Shown here piece by piece: positions 43,187 to 52,458 of a stretch of DNA of 64,000 bases (position 1 is the first letter of the stretch; each line of letters starts with the position of its first letter). Location: positions 124,001 through 188,000 of the forward strand of contig CAYPTB010000007.1 of the NCBI GenBank assembly GCA_964413535.1. Reading direction: 5' to 3'. This DNA comes from CAYPTB01 sp964413535. GTDB taxonomy: Bacteria > Planctomycetota > UBA1135 > GCA-002686595. Below the pieces are notes generated by a model. The model worked only from the letters and a program-made list of their open reading frames with translations. It did no database searches and was not told the origin of the DNA. A program made the position numbers and the translations under genes.

Positions 43187-43549
43187 TCAGCTCTTGGGAG
43201 CTTCCCCGACGGAAAGGACCAGGCCATCCGGGTCCGCGTACTGCGCGACCGGGGTGCCGAAGACCAACGTCGGCTCCTGCAGGCAGCGCACCTGTCGCTC
43301 GAGCATCCTCCGGTGGAACTCCGCGAGATCCGGAACGCTGAAGCCGGTGCGACAGGATCCGGCCTGCACCTCCGAGGAGTCGTCCTTCCCGACCGCCGTG
43401 TCCGCGTGCAACGCGAGCGTCGCTCCTTCGGTTGCGAACTCCGTCCATCCGGGCGATTCGAACTTCAGGGGCAAACCGAGGACGTCACGGTAGAAGGCCA
43501 CCGCACGCGCCATGTCACTGACGTAGACGATCGCATAGTTCACGCGCAT
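43187..43549 (-). CDS. VOC-family (glyoxalase/bleomycin-resistance fold) protein
   Basis: A 120-residue single VOC module from ATG 43549, with GGGAG 6 nt upstream. It begins MRVNYAIVYVSDMARAVAFY, includes RDVLGLPLKFESPGWTEFAT, and ends PVAQYADPDGLVLSVGEAPK with the family's D/E-PDGN-like PDG turn. Metal ligand positions are partly kept (Glu in TEF; the later D-P-D-G). These proteins act in glyoxal detoxification, dioxygenation or antibiotic binding; which applies is unclear. The AraC regulator gene is 67 nt upstream on the same strand and probably controls it. Confidence 0.85.
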   Translation of the reverse strand: MRVNYAIVYVSDMARAVAFYRDVLGLPLKFESPGWTEFATEGATLALHADTAVGKDDSSEVQAGSCRTGFSVPDLAEFHRRMLERQVRCLQEPTLVFGTPVAQYADPDGLVLSVGEAPKS

Positions 43550-43616
43550 GAGAGCTCCCTCTTCAGAAACCGGACGGCTTCGACTCGACCGTGGGTCGCT
43601 CGTCGAGCGTCCGCGA

Positions 43617-44423
43617 TCATCGATCCTCGGTATTGAACGATTCCGACAGTTCGCGTTCCGCATGACCCACGGGAGTCGTTCCGGCCAGTGCACGGTACTC
43701 TCGGACCATGTGCGCCTGATCGGCGTAGCCGGCGGCCGCTGCGAGAGCCGCCCCCCCGTCCACCCGACCTGCGGCCCACAGGCGGGTCGCGCGTTGCAGG
43801 CGGAGCATCCGAGCGAGTCGCTTGGGTCCGATGCCGACGTGCGCCAGGAACTTGCGCTCCAGCCTGCGCGCCGAGGAGTCGTCGCCCGCCAAGCTGGCGA
43901 TGCTCATGGAAGGGTTCGCCGTCAGGCGGCGGACGGCACCGTCGACCTCGGCATCCGTTCGGCCGAAGCGCTCCAGGAGCTCTTGCTGGATCACGTGAAC
44001 GCGCTCGCCGAAGCTTGGGGCCTCGGCCATTCTCTCGGCGATGCTCTCGGCTCGGCGACCCCAGAGGACCTCGAGCGGAACCGTGCGGCCGGTGAGCTCG
44101 TTCGCCGGCAAACCCGTGACCGCCGCGGCGCCCCCGGGCCGGAAGGCGATCCCGAAGAGCAGCATGCGGCCGGCCGGCTTCGACAGAAAGGCGCTCGGCG
44201 TCACGCCCGCGGCGTACGCGCCCGCTCGATGGAGCTGCGAGGCTCGCACCAAGGGATCCGCGAACACGAAGAACCACTCCGAACCTCCGTCGGGCAGCGA
44301 CCAGCGGCCGTGCGCGTCCGGGATGGCCTCCTCCGACTCGAGCTGCCAGTAGCGCGCGACGCGCGGTTGAAGGAGCTCGCAGGCCCTCGTCGATCGATAG
44401 CGAATCGTCGGCACGGCGATCAC
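43617..44423 (-). CDS. AraC-family transcriptional regulator
   Basis: A 268-residue protein with an N-terminal DUF6597-type sensing domain (ACELLQPRVARYWQLES, then AGRMLLFGIAFRPGGAAAV) and a C-terminal AraC DNA-binding domain (SIASLAGDDSSARRLERKFL, HVGIGPKRLARMLRLQRATR, AAAAGYADQAHMVREYRALA, GTTPV). The second helix-turn-helix is complete. It precedes the VOC gene in the same direction and probably regulates it in response to a small molecule. Confidence 0.9.
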   Translation of the reverse strand: MIAVPTIRYRSTRACELLQPRVARYWQLESEEAIPDAHGRWSLPDGGSEWFFVFADPLVRASQLHRAGAYAAGVTPSAFLSKPAGRMLLFGIAFRPGGAAAVTGLPANELTGRTVPLEVLWGRRAESIAERMAEAPSFGERVHVIQQELLERFGRTDAEVDGAVRRLTANPSMSIASLAGDDSSARRLERKFLAHVGIGPKRLARMLRLQRATRLWAAGRVDGGAALAAAAGYADQAHMVREYRALAGTTPVGHAERELSESFNTEDR

Positions 44424-44677
44424 CTCTCTTCAGGACGCGCCGGGGCGTCGGAGCGCTCCGCGGCTTGCGCGGGGGAAGCTGCCGTCGCCGTTTCGACGGG
44501 AAGCGCGGTGGAGAGCTCGAGGCTGATCGGGTCCACGCGAAGTCGTCAGGGTCGAAGCTCTTCTCGAGGTGCGTCGTGGCTCGGTTTCGACCGCGAAGGC
44601 GCGCGACCTCACCCGTCCGATTCTAGCCCCGTTCGCCCAATGGGACGGGAAGAGCGTGGCGCGTCTCGGCCGAGTCC

Positions 44678-45346
44678 TCAAGGCAGCACGATCGGACCGA
44701 GCACGCCCATCCAGAGCACGGTTCCGATCACGACGCCGATGACCGTCGGAAGCACCAGACGACCTCGGCCGCGCCGGGTCGTGAGGACGGCGCCGCCGAT
44801 GGTCGCTGCGAGCAGTGCCAGGATCGCCGCGGCAACGAGCACCGCTGGCGGAACGTCCAATGCCCGACTGACGTGGGCTTCGTCCGTGTGCTCCGCCCGT
44901 CCGAGCGCGAACAGGAGGAGTACGGGCGCGAAACGGGCAGCCGAGCTCATGGCGAGTGCCAGGAACACGGCTGCGCCGCGGCGGGCAAGACCCCACAGAC
45001 CTGCTGCGACGAGCGCGTAGGAGGTCAGCGGACCGAGGGCAGAGCTGACGACCGCGTGCGTCACATCCGCAATCGCACTCGCGGCGGCGACATCGCCTCT
45101 CCTCACGAACACCCAGAACTCGGACTCGCGGGCAAATCCGGTGGAAGCGTAGTGCAGCGTCGGGCTCTCGAAGCCGAAGGCGAGCTCGCTGAGAAAGTGT
45201 CCGAGCTCATGGCCGATGACGCTCACCGGCACGACGACGATGGCGATCGCGAGCGCAGTCTGCCGCGACGACGCATCCTGCCGGCGGCTTCCGAATCCGA
45301 CGCCGGCGACGATCCCGGCTCTCGGCTGGTGGTCCTCTCCTCTCAC
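44678..45346 (-). CDS. Membrane protein with HELGH metalloprotease motif, coupled to WD40 kinase
   Basis: A 222-residue protein whose GTG start (45346) overlaps the stop of the WD40 kinase in a GTGA arrangement, so translation is probably coupled. After a ~28-residue cytoplasmic lead there are five to six membrane helices; the first contains VVPVSVIGHELGHFLSELAF with HExxH, as in M50 site-2 proteases. A classical second motif (LDG or PxxDG) is not visible, so activity is uncertain. The protein is short for M50. Its tie to a kinase suggests a signalling membrane partner. Confidence 0.7.
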   Translation of the reverse strand: MRGEDHQPRAGIVAGVGFGSRRQDASSRQTALAIAIVVVPVSVIGHELGHFLSELAFGFESPTLHYASTGFARESEFWVFVRRGDVAAASAIADVTHAVVSSALGPLTSYALVAAGLWGLARRGAAVFLALAMSSAARFAPVLLLFALGRAEHTDEAHVSRALDVPPAVLVAAAILALLAATIGGAVLTTRRGRGRLVLPTVIGVVIGTVLWMGVLGPIVLP

Positions 45347-48300
45347 GGCGCCGCCCGCGGTTCGAAGATCCACACGTCGCCGTGGGTCTCGGATTCGCCG
45401 TAGTCGCTGCCCGCGACCGCGACGCGGTTCTCGAAGGCGGCGATCGCGCGCAGCGGCACGCCTTGCTCCACGGCGAGGAGCTGAGCTCCCAGGGTGAGGT
45501 CCCACACGCGGAACGAGCCGTCGGCCGAGGCGGACAGGAGACGGCCCTCTCCGGCGCCGAAGGCGACGGAGACCACGTCGGCGTCGTGTCCGTCGAGGAC
45601 GTGCACGCTCTCCCCGGTCTCGGCATCCCACACGCGCACGGTCCCGTCCTTCGAGCCGCTCGCGACCTGGCGGCCGTCGGGGGAGAAGGCCGTGCACAGG
45701 ACATCCTTCTCGTGGCCCTCGAGCACCAGGTACTGGCCGTTCGCGAGCGTCCACACGCGCAGGGTTCCGTCGGAGGAGGCCGAGGCGAGCCGCTCGCCGT
45801 TCTCGGTGAACGCGACGGAGTTCACCGAGCCCTGGTGGCCCTGCAAGACCGAGCGGCTGATCCCGGTCTCGAGCTCCCACATGCGGATCTGTCGATCGCC
45901 GCCGCCCGAGGCCACCAGTCCGCCGGCGCCGCCCGTCGCCACGCACAGGACGCGCTTCGTGTGCCCGCGCAGGATGCGCAGCTGGCCGCCCTCCTCTGCG
46001 TCGAAGACGCGCACGGTCTGATCTACGGAGCCGGTCACGAGGCGCTTGCCGCTCGGGTCGAAGGCGACGGCGGTGACGCCTTGCCCGTGGCCCGCCAACG
46101 TGAGCAGCGGGCCGCCCGTGCGCGCGTTCCAGAGCTTCGCGTCGCCGTCCGCCGAACCCGTGGCGAGCGCGATGCCGTCGGGGGCGAACGCGAGCGCGTC
46201 GATGTCGTTGGTGTGCGCGTCGCGGATCTTCAAGAAGAGCGGATCGCGCTCGAGGTTCCACACGCGCAGCGTTCCGTCCGCGCTGCCGGAGAACAGGCGC
46301 CCGCCGTCGGAGTGGAAGGCGAGGAACCTCACGGCGCCGGTGTGCCCGAGCAGCACGTCCGCCTGGCGGCCGCTCGCCGCGTCCCACAAGCGGATCGTAT
46401 CGTCCGCCGAGCCCGTCGCGACGCGCTGCCCGTCGGGGTGGAAGGCAACAGCCAGGACGGCTTGCCCGTGGCCGCCGAGCACCATGACCGTCTCGCCGGT
46501 CTCCGCGCTCCAGACGCGCGCCCGGCCGTCGCTCGAGCCCGACAGGACGAGCGCGCCGTCGGGCGACCAGGCAAGCGAAGTGACGCCGTCGGTGTGCCCG
46601 CTCAACTCGAGCGCGGGCTTGCGCGCGGGATCGTGGACGGGCTCATCCGCGGCCGGAAGGGTCCACAGCAGGATCGAGCCGTCGCGATAGCCGACCGCGA
46701 GCGAGCTCCCGTCCGGCGAGAAGGCGATCGACAGCGCGAGCTCGTCGTTGGGGAAGGTGGCGAGGACCTCGGCCTGGGCCGCGTCCCACACCGGCACCGT
46801 GAGGTCCTGGCCGCAGGTCGCGAAGAGCCTTCCGTCGGCGCTCTGCGCCATCGCGAACACCGCGAAGGGCCGGTGCGCGTAGTTGTCCGCCACGAGGTCG
46901 CCCGTGCGCGCGTCCCACACGGCGAGCCGTCCGCCGACGTGGAGCGAGAAGACGCGAGCGAGGCTCGCGCTCGCGACCGCGAACACGGGTCGGTTCTGCG
47001 CCTTCGGGCTCGAGAGGCTGCTCACGATCTCGCCGCGTTCGGGATCCCAGCGCCGGATCTTGTTCCCCGCGCAGACGAGCACGGCTCCTCCGCCGTCGAC
47101 GAGCGTCGCGGACTCGAAGTCCGGCGCGTCCAGGCGCTGCTCCTCTCCGTCGCACTTGCGCGCGAGGTAGCGCCACTCCCAGCCGCGCAGCTCCTCCTCG
47201 CAGGCCGCGAGCATCTCCTTCGCCTCGCGCGTGCGATGGAGCTTCAAGCCGCCGTCCGCCGCGCGCACGTTCCCGAGGTAGCTCTGGCGGCGCGCGCGGT
47301 CGGCCAGGGCTTGGGCCTCGGCGCGCAGCCGCGACGCCTCGAGCTCGTTGGCCTCCGCGCGGTCGCGTTCACGCGTGGCCTCCTGCTCGTTGGCTTCCGC
47401 GCGGTCGCGCTCTTCCTCGACGGCGGCGAACTGCTCCTCGAGCTCCGCGCGCGAGCGCGACTGCTGCACGATCACGGTCGAGAGGCCTGCGATCGCCAGC
47501 ACGATCGACGTCGCGATCGAGGCCGCCGCGATCCTGTTGCGCGCCACCCATTTCCTGAACTCGGCCAGGGCCCCGGTCTCGTAGGCGCGCACCACGTGAC
47601 CCTCGACGAACGCGCGCAGGTCCTCGGCCAGCTCGAGCATGCCCACGTAGCGCTCCCGGTGCTCGCGCGCCATGGCTTTGTTGCAGATGGCGACGAGCTC
47701 CTCCGGTACGTCCCGGCGGATCTCGCGGATCCGAGTCGGCGGGCCGTCGAGCACGCGGGCGAGCACCGTGTGCGTCGACACCTTCACGTCCGGCTGGTGA
47801 TAGGGCGCCCTGCCCGTGAGGAGCTGGTAGAGCATGGCGCCGACGGAGTAGACGTCGGAGCGCGGGCCGAGATCCTCCTGGGCGCCGCGCGCCTGCTCGG
47901 GAGACATGTACGCGGGCGTCCCGACGACGTCGCCGTCCAGGGTCACGAGCGCGGTGTCGGGCGCGGACTCGGCGGCGTCGCGCCGGTCCGTGTGCACGGC
48001 GGAGAGCCACGAGTCGCCGTCGGTTGCCCTGCGCCGCACGCGCCTCTCCTTGCGCCCGAGCACGCGCGCGAGCCCCCAATCCATCACGTAGGTCTCGCCG
48101 AAGCGCCCGACCATGATGTTGGCGGGCTTCAGGTCGCGGTGGATGACGCCCTTGCTGTGCGCGAAGGCCATCGCCTCGCACACCTTCACGAGCACGTTGA
48201 TGGCGCGGGTCGTGCCCCAGCCGCCCTCGCCCTGCTTCACGTGGTCGAAGATCTCGCGCAGGGTCTCGCCCTGCACGAGCGGCATCGTGAAGTAGACGCG

Positions 48301-48882
48301 CCCCGTGGCGTCGATCCCGAGGTCGTGCACGGGCAGGATGCCCGGGTGGTGGAGCTGTCCGGTGATCTGCGCCTCCTCGAGGAAGCGCACGAGCTGGTGC
48401 TCGCCGACCTTGGGCGGGCCCTCGTCGCCGGGATCCTCGTCGCGGCCGAGCACGACCTTCATGGCCAGCGTGCGCCGCAGGTCCTCGTCCCAGACGCGCA
48501 GGATGGCGCCCATACCCCCGCGCGCGACGAGCCCCTTGCGCGCGTAGTGCTTGCCGGCGCCCTTGGCGAGCCGTCGCACGATGCGCGTCGAGGAAGCAGG
48601 ATCCGACGCGCTCTCCTCGCCCGCGAGCGAGATGTCGAGGTCAATCGACTTGCCGTAGGTGATCCTCAATCGCTCCGCGAGCGTGGGGGCCGTGCCGAGC
48701 CGTTCGAAGAGCTGGGTGGCGCGGTCCCATTGATCCCTCAGCCGGTCGAGTTCCTGCGCGATCTCCGGCCGGAGCCTCGCGAACTCGTCGAAGGATGCCT
48801 CGGGCTCGCGCTCGCGCCGGCGCAGGAAGTCGCGGAACGCGGCGAGGGACTCCGGCGAGGGCTCTTCCGGTCGGTTCGTCAT
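45343..48882 (-). CDS. Ser/Thr protein kinase with C-terminal WD40 propellers
   Basis: An 1179-residue protein, intact. Residues ~115-420 are the kinase domain: glycine loop VARGGMGAILRVWD, lysine in LAMKVVLG, catalytic HRDLKPANIMVG, and DWG replacing DFG (VMDWGLARV); VVGTPAYMSPEQARG marks the activation segment. A transmembrane helix (IAAASIATSIVLAIAGLSTVI) at ~470 is followed by a Glu/Arg coiled coil (RDRAEANEQEATRERDRAEA) and at least 13 WD40 units from ~600 to the end (VFSLHVGGRLAVWDARTG, ITGLWDVESG-like), enough for two seven-bladed propellers. This architecture is a hallmark of planctomycetes. The propellers lie beyond the membrane helix and could sense envelope signals. Confidence 0.94.
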   Translation of the reverse strand: MTNRPEEPSPESLAAFRDFLRRREREPEASFDEFARLRPEIAQELDRLRDQWDRATQLFERLGTAPTLAERLRITYGKSIDLDISLAGEESASDPASSTRIVRRLAKGAGKHYARKGLVARGGMGAILRVWDEDLRRTLAMKVVLGRDEDPGDEGPPKVGEHQLVRFLEEAQITGQLHHPGILPVHDLGIDATGRVYFTMPLVQGETLREIFDHVKQGEGGWGTTRAINVLVKVCEAMAFAHSKGVIHRDLKPANIMVGRFGETYVMDWGLARVLGRKERRVRRRATDGDSWLSAVHTDRRDAAESAPDTALVTLDGDVVGTPAYMSPEQARGAQEDLGPRSDVYSVGAMLYQLLTGRAPYHQPDVKVSTHTVLARVLDGPPTRIREIRRDVPEELVAICNKAMAREHRERYVGMLELAEDLRAFVEGHVVRAYETGALAEFRKWVARNRIAAASIATSIVLAIAGLSTVIVQQSRSRAELEEQFAAVEEERDRAEANEQEATRERDRAEANELEASRLRAEAQALADRARRQSYLGNVRAADGGLKLHRTREAKEMLAACEEELRGWEWRYLARKCDGEEQRLDAPDFESATLVDGGGAVLVCAGNKIRRWDPERGEIVSSLSSPKAQNRPVFAVASASLARVFSLHVGGRLAVWDARTGDLVADNYAHRPFAVFAMAQSADGRLFATCGQDLTVPVWDAAQAEVLATFPNDELALSIAFSPDGSSLAVGYRDGSILLWTLPAADEPVHDPARKPALELSGHTDGVTSLAWSPDGALVLSGSSDGRARVWSAETGETVMVLGGHGQAVLAVAFHPDGQRVATGSADDTIRLWDAASGRQADVLLGHTGAVRFLAFHSDGGRLFSGSADGTLRVWNLERDPLFLKIRDAHTNDIDALAFAPDGIALATGSADGDAKLWNARTGGPLLTLAGHGQGVTAVAFDPSGKRLVTGSVDQTVRVFDAEEGGQLRILRGHTKRVLCVATGGAGGLVASGGGDRQIRMWELETGISRSVLQGHQGSVNSVAFTENGERLASASSDGTLRVWTLANGQYLVLEGHEKDVLCTAFSPDGRQVASGSKDGTVRVWDAETGESVHVLDGHDADVVSVAFGAGEGRLLSASADGSFRVWDLTLGAQLLAVEQGVPLRAIAAFENRVAVAGSDYGESETHGDVWIFEPRAAP

Positions 48883-49060
48883 GTCGTCTCGGAATCGCTT
48901 GGCGCGTGGCGCGGCGGAATCCTAACGCGCGCAGCCGACCGGTACGGGCAACGGCGGCGCTTCGAACGAGATTCCAACGATCGAAGGACGCGTCGTCCCA
49001 GGGAAGCGTCCGATGCTCTCCAGGCGACTCGGATCGCCGTCCAGTACTCTCTCTCGACCG

Positions 49061-51499
49061 ATGAACGCCCTGCCTGTCTCTCGCCGCTCGCTCTGGCTCG
49101 CTTGGATCCCGTGCGCGTGGAGCGCGGTGCTCGGGTTGGCCGCCTGCGGCGGCGCGGAAACGAGCTCGCGCGAGCTCGACACACGCGCCGTCGTGATCGG
49201 CATCGACGGCGCCGACTGGAAGGTCATCGACGCCCTGGCCGCCGAGGGCGGGATGCCCAACCTGACGCGCCTGTGCGAGCGCGGCGTGCGGGGGCCGATC
49301 GAGACGCTGAGCGACATCCCGCTCTCGCCCGTCATCTGGACGAGCGTGGCGACGGGCAAGACGGCCGCCAAGCACGGCGTGGCCTGGTTCATGGTCGACC
49401 AGCCCGACGGCACGCGCGCGCCGGTCCAAAGCTACAACCGCAAGACCGCGGCGATCTGGAACATCGCCGCCGCGAACGGGCTCGCGCCCACGGTGATCGG
49501 TTGGTGGGCGACCTACCCCGCCGAGGACGTCGGGCGCGGCGCGATCGTCTCGGACGCGTTGGGCTTCCACGGCTTCGGCGCGACGGCGCGCGACGGCGAC
49601 GACCGACGCAAGACGCATCCGGAAGCGCTCTTCGGCGAGGTCGACGTGCTCGTGCCCACCGAGCAGCAGGTCTCGGCGAACTTCGTGCAGCGCTTCGTCC
49701 ACATCGGCGCGGAGGACTACCGCGAGGAGATGTTCGACCCGGCGCGCTTCCCCCGGCGCAACCCGGCGAACCCGATCCACCTCTTCCAGCAGTACGCGGT
49801 GACGGCCCAGGGCTACACGCGCATCGCGGAGGAGCTGCTCGCGCGGCCCTACGACCTCTTCCTCGTCTACTTCGAGCAGGTCGACAGCTTCTCGCACCTG
49901 TTCATGAAGTACGCGGCGCCGAAGCTCGCCTGGATCGACGAGGAGGGCTTCGCGCGCTACCAGGACGTCGTGCGCGAGTGGTACCGCTATCAGGACGAGC
50001 TGCTCGGGCGCATCCTCGCGAAGATCGATCTCGAGACGACCGCCGTGTTCGTGCTCTCCGACCACGGCTTCAAGAGCGGCGAGCGGCGCATCCGGAGCGA
50101 GGAGCTGGTCGACGCCAAGAAGGCGCATCTCGACCACGAGACGCACGGCATCCTCGTCGCCGCCGGCCCGCACGTGCGGCGCGGCGGCGAGGTCGCGGGC
50201 GCCTCGGTGCTCGACGTCACGCCGACGCTCTTGCACTACCTCGGGCTAGAGGTCGGCAAAGACATGGACGGCAAGGTGCTCGAGGGAGTCTTCGAGCCGG
50301 AGTTCATGCAGCGCCATCCGATCCGCTACGTCTCCACCCACGAGAAGGGCGAGGTCGGCGCGCGTGCCGAGGTCCTCGCGCAGGCTTCGCCGGGCGACGC
50401 CGACGCGCAGAGCGAGATCGAGGAAGGCCTGCGCACGCTCGGCTACCTCGGCGACGATTCGGCGGGCGAGTCGGGCGCGGCCGACGGCGGCTCGGAGACG
50501 GCGAAAGCGCAATCCTCGCCCGAGATCCACAACAACCTCGGGCGCATCCACCTGCGCGCGGGCGAGCCGAAGAAGGCGCTCCTCGAGTTCGAGAAGGCGC
50601 TCGAGCTCGACGCCGCGAACGCCGAGGCGTTGCTCAACATCGGCGCCATCCACCAGGGCGAGGGCAAGAGCGAGCTCGCCCAGCACTTCGTCCAGCGCGC
50701 GCTCGCGGTCGACCCCAACTCGATCGGCGCGCTCGCGCAGCTCGCGGAGATCCAGCGCGACCTGGGCAAGCTCGACGAGGCGATCCGCCTGTTCGCCGAG
50801 GCGCTCGCGATCGACGACAGCCATCCCTTCCTCTTCATGGGGGTCGGCGACGTGCTGCAGCGCGCCGGGCGCTACGAGCAGGCCGTGGCGGCCTTCGAGA
50901 GCGTCCTCGAGCTCGACCCCGACTCGTTCAAGGCGCGCTACAACCTGGGCGTGACCTACTCGAACATGGGGCGCGTCGCGGACGCGATCGCGATGTACGA
51001 GGAGGCGCTCGAGCTCGCGCCCAAGGATTTCGAGGCGCCGGCGGCGCGCAACAACCTGGGCGCGCTGCTCCTCGCGCAGGGCGAGATCGAACGCGCGCTC
51101 GAGCACTTCGAGGCGGCGCTCGAGGCCGCGCCCGGCAACGTCGAGTCGCGCTACAACGCGGCGATCATCTACCTCGGCCAGGGTCGCGCCGACGAGGCGA
51201 TCGCGCTCCTCGAGCAAGCGGCGAAGCTCGAGCCGAACCACGAGCAGGTGAACCTGCGCCTGGGCCTCGCCTACCTCGGCGCCGACCGCGGCCAGGACGC
51301 CTACAAGGCGCTCCTGCTCGTGCGCCGGCTCCACCCGGCGAACTGGGCCGCGACGCTGGGCCTGGCCGTGCTGCACGCACGCGCCGACGAGCTCGAGCCG
51401 GCGCAAACGCTGCTCGACGAGGCGCTCGCGCAGGGCGGCGACGACGCCCGCGCCGCCGCCGCCGACTTCCCGATCCTGAAAGATCTGCTGGACGAGTAG
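49061..51499 (+). CDS. Alkaline-phosphatase-superfamily phosphodiesterase lipoprotein with C-terminal TPRs
   Basis: An 812-residue protein; ATG 49061 begins a lipoprotein signal with lipobox GLAAC. Residues ~35-440 are a type I phosphodiesterase/nucleotide-pyrophosphatase domain: VVIGIDGADWKVIDALAAEG with the first metal Asp, PLSPVIWTSVATGKTAAKHG with the Thr nucleophile, YFEQVDSFSHLF, VLSDHGFKSGE and HLDHETHGILVAAGP for the metal ligands. From ~480 come nine or so TPR units (PEIHNNLGRIHLRAGEPKKA, NPNSIGAL..LAEIQRDLGKL-type). The fusion is typical of planctomycete genomes; the TPRs may assemble it with other envelope proteins. The substrate is unknown. It is divergent from the WD40 kinase (178 nt apart). 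Confidence 0.9.
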   Translation: MNALPVSRRSLWLAWIPCAWSAVLGLAACGGAETSSRELDTRAVVIGIDGADWKVIDALAAEGGMPNLTRLCERGVRGPIETLSDIPLSPVIWTSVATGKTAAKHGVAWFMVDQPDGTRAPVQSYNRKTAAIWNIAAANGLAPTVIGWWATYPAEDVGRGAIVSDALGFHGFGATARDGDDRRKTHPEALFGEVDVLVPTEQQVSANFVQRFVHIGAEDYREEMFDPARFPRRNPANPIHLFQQYAVTAQGYTRIAEELLARPYDLFLVYFEQVDSFSHLFMKYAAPKLAWIDEEGFARYQDVVREWYRYQDELLGRILAKIDLETTAVFVLSDHGFKSGERRIRSEELVDAKKAHLDHETHGILVAAGPHVRRGGEVAGASVLDVTPTLLHYLGLEVGKDMDGKVLEGVFEPEFMQRHPIRYVSTHEKGEVGARAEVLAQASPGDADAQSEIEEGLRTLGYLGDDSAGESGAADGGSETAKAQSSPEIHNNLGRIHLRAGEPKKALLEFEKALELDAANAEALLNIGAIHQGEGKSELAQHFVQRALAVDPNSIGALAQLAEIQRDLGKLDEAIRLFAEALAIDDSHPFLFMGVGDVLQRAGRYEQAVAAFESVLELDPDSFKARYNLGVTYSNMGRVADAIAMYEEALELAPKDFEAPAARNNLGALLLAQGEIERALEHFEAALEAAPGNVESRYNAAIIYLGQGRADEAIALLEQAAKLEPNHEQVNLRLGLAYLGADRGQDAYKALLLVRRLHPANWAATLGLAVLHARADELEPAQTLLDEALAQGGDDARAAAADFPILKDLLDE

Positions 51500-51507
51500 G
51501 GCGATGG

Positions 51508-51536
51508 TTGACAGAGATCTGCCTCGAGGTTACATA
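51508..51536 (+). promoter_or_regulatory. Promoter of vapBC
   Basis: TTGACA (51508-51513), a 17-nt spacer and TACATA (51531-51536) match the sigma-70 consensus closely. The ATG of vapB is 7 nt downstream of the -10, so transcripts would be nearly leaderless. The region is AT-rich against the background. Confidence 0.65.
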
Positions 51537-51543
51537 TTTCTGC

Positions 51544-51783
51544 ATGAGGACCACCCTCCAGCTCGACGATGAGCTCGTGAAGGCAGCCAAGAAGCGGGCT
51601 GCGGAGGAGGGCCGGACCCTCACGTCGATCATCGAAGCCGCGCTGCGCCTCTTCCTGCGCGGCAGCTCCCGTCGGACCACGCCCTTCAAGCTGCGCCTCC
51701 TCATGAAGAAGGGGCGCACGCTCCCCGGCATCAACCTCGCCGATCGGGACGCGCTCTACGAGCGGCTGGACGGGCGCGAGTGA
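51544..51783 (+). CDS. vapB: VapB-type ribbon-helix-helix antitoxin
   Basis: A 79-residue protein from ATG 51544. MRTTLQLDDELVKAAKKRAA is the beta-strand and first helix of the ribbon-helix-helix DNA-binding fold, EEGRTLTSIIEAALRLFLRG the second helix; the basic C-terminal tail (RRTTPFKLRLLMKKGRTLPG) would wrap around the toxin. It overlaps the PIN toxin gene by 4 nt (GTGA). It represses its own operon and neutralises VapC. Confidence 0.9.
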   Translation: MRTTLQLDDELVKAAKKRAAEEGRTLTSIIEAALRLFLRGSSRRTTPFKLRLLMKKGRTLPGINLADRDALYERLDGRE

Positions 51784-52229
51784 TCGCGGTCGATACGAAC
51801 GTCCTGATCTACGCCCATCGCGGGGAATCGCCGCAGCACGATGCAGCGAAGCGGCACCTCGTCGCCCTCGCCGAAGGATCGGGCGCGTGGGCGATCCCGG
51901 TCTTCTGCCTGGGCGAGTTCCTGCGCGTCGTCACCCATGCGCGCGTCTTCGATCCCCCGTATCGGGTGAACGAGGCGGTCGACGCGCTCGAGCGCATTCT
52001 CGGGTCGCCCAGCCTCGAGATCCTCACGCCGGGCGAGCGGTACTGGCGGCTCCTGGCGGAGGCCATGGTCGAGGGGGAGGCCATCGGCAACCTGGCCTTC
52101 GACGCCCAGATCGTCGCCGTGTGCCGTGAAGCCGGGGTTCGGGCTCTGCTGACCGAAGACCGCGACTTCGATCGGTTCCGAGGCTTCCCGACGGTCCGCC
52201 TCGGAGGTCAAGGGCTGCCCGGGTCCTGA
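51780..52229 (+). CDS. vapC: VapC-type PIN-domain ribonuclease toxin
   Basis: A 149-residue protein starting at GTG 51780 within the antitoxin stop (GTGA overlap). It has the four acidic PIN residues: MIAVDTNVLIYAH (Asp5), FCLGEFLRV (Glu), NLAFDAQIVA (Asp) and LLTEDRDFDRF (Asp). The family cleaves tRNA or rRNA when freed from its antitoxin. All active-site residues are present, so the pair is probably functional. This is a stabilising or stress module, frequently carried by mobile DNA. Confidence 0.92.
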   Translation: MIAVDTNVLIYAHRGESPQHDAAKRHLVALAEGSGAWAIPVFCLGEFLRVVTHARVFDPPYRVNEAVDALERILGSPSLEILTPGERYWRLLAEAMVEGEAIGNLAFDAQIVAVCREAGVRALLTEDRDFDRFRGFPTVRLGGQGLPGS

Positions 52230-52458
52230 TCGACCAATTCCCAGTCGAGCCGTCCCAACGGCGAGCAGGGGGGCCGCTCACGGGTGAGCAGTTCGGAGCA
52301 GCACGGGTCGTGGGCGAGATCCGCAAGAGCACCGTTCACGGCTGGATCGGGGTCGAGATCAGGAACCGCGAGAACGTCGATCGCGGCGACGCGCGCACGC
52401 TGAGATCCGTGGGCGCAGGCCGGATCCAACCGCGCCCCGGATCGCTCGAAGGCGACAG

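Noticed and set aside
45382..51783. A 2133-codon open frame on the plus strand across the WD40 kinase and phosphodiesterase genes
   Set aside because: Shadow of GC-rich codons antisense to or out of frame with recognisable genes; it is Arg/Glu/His-rich without motifs. Only its last 80 codons (vapB) are real.
52208..52429. Minus-strand small ORF between vapC and the S74 gene
   Set aside because: It overlaps the vapC end, lacks a ribosome-binding site and shows no conserved pattern.
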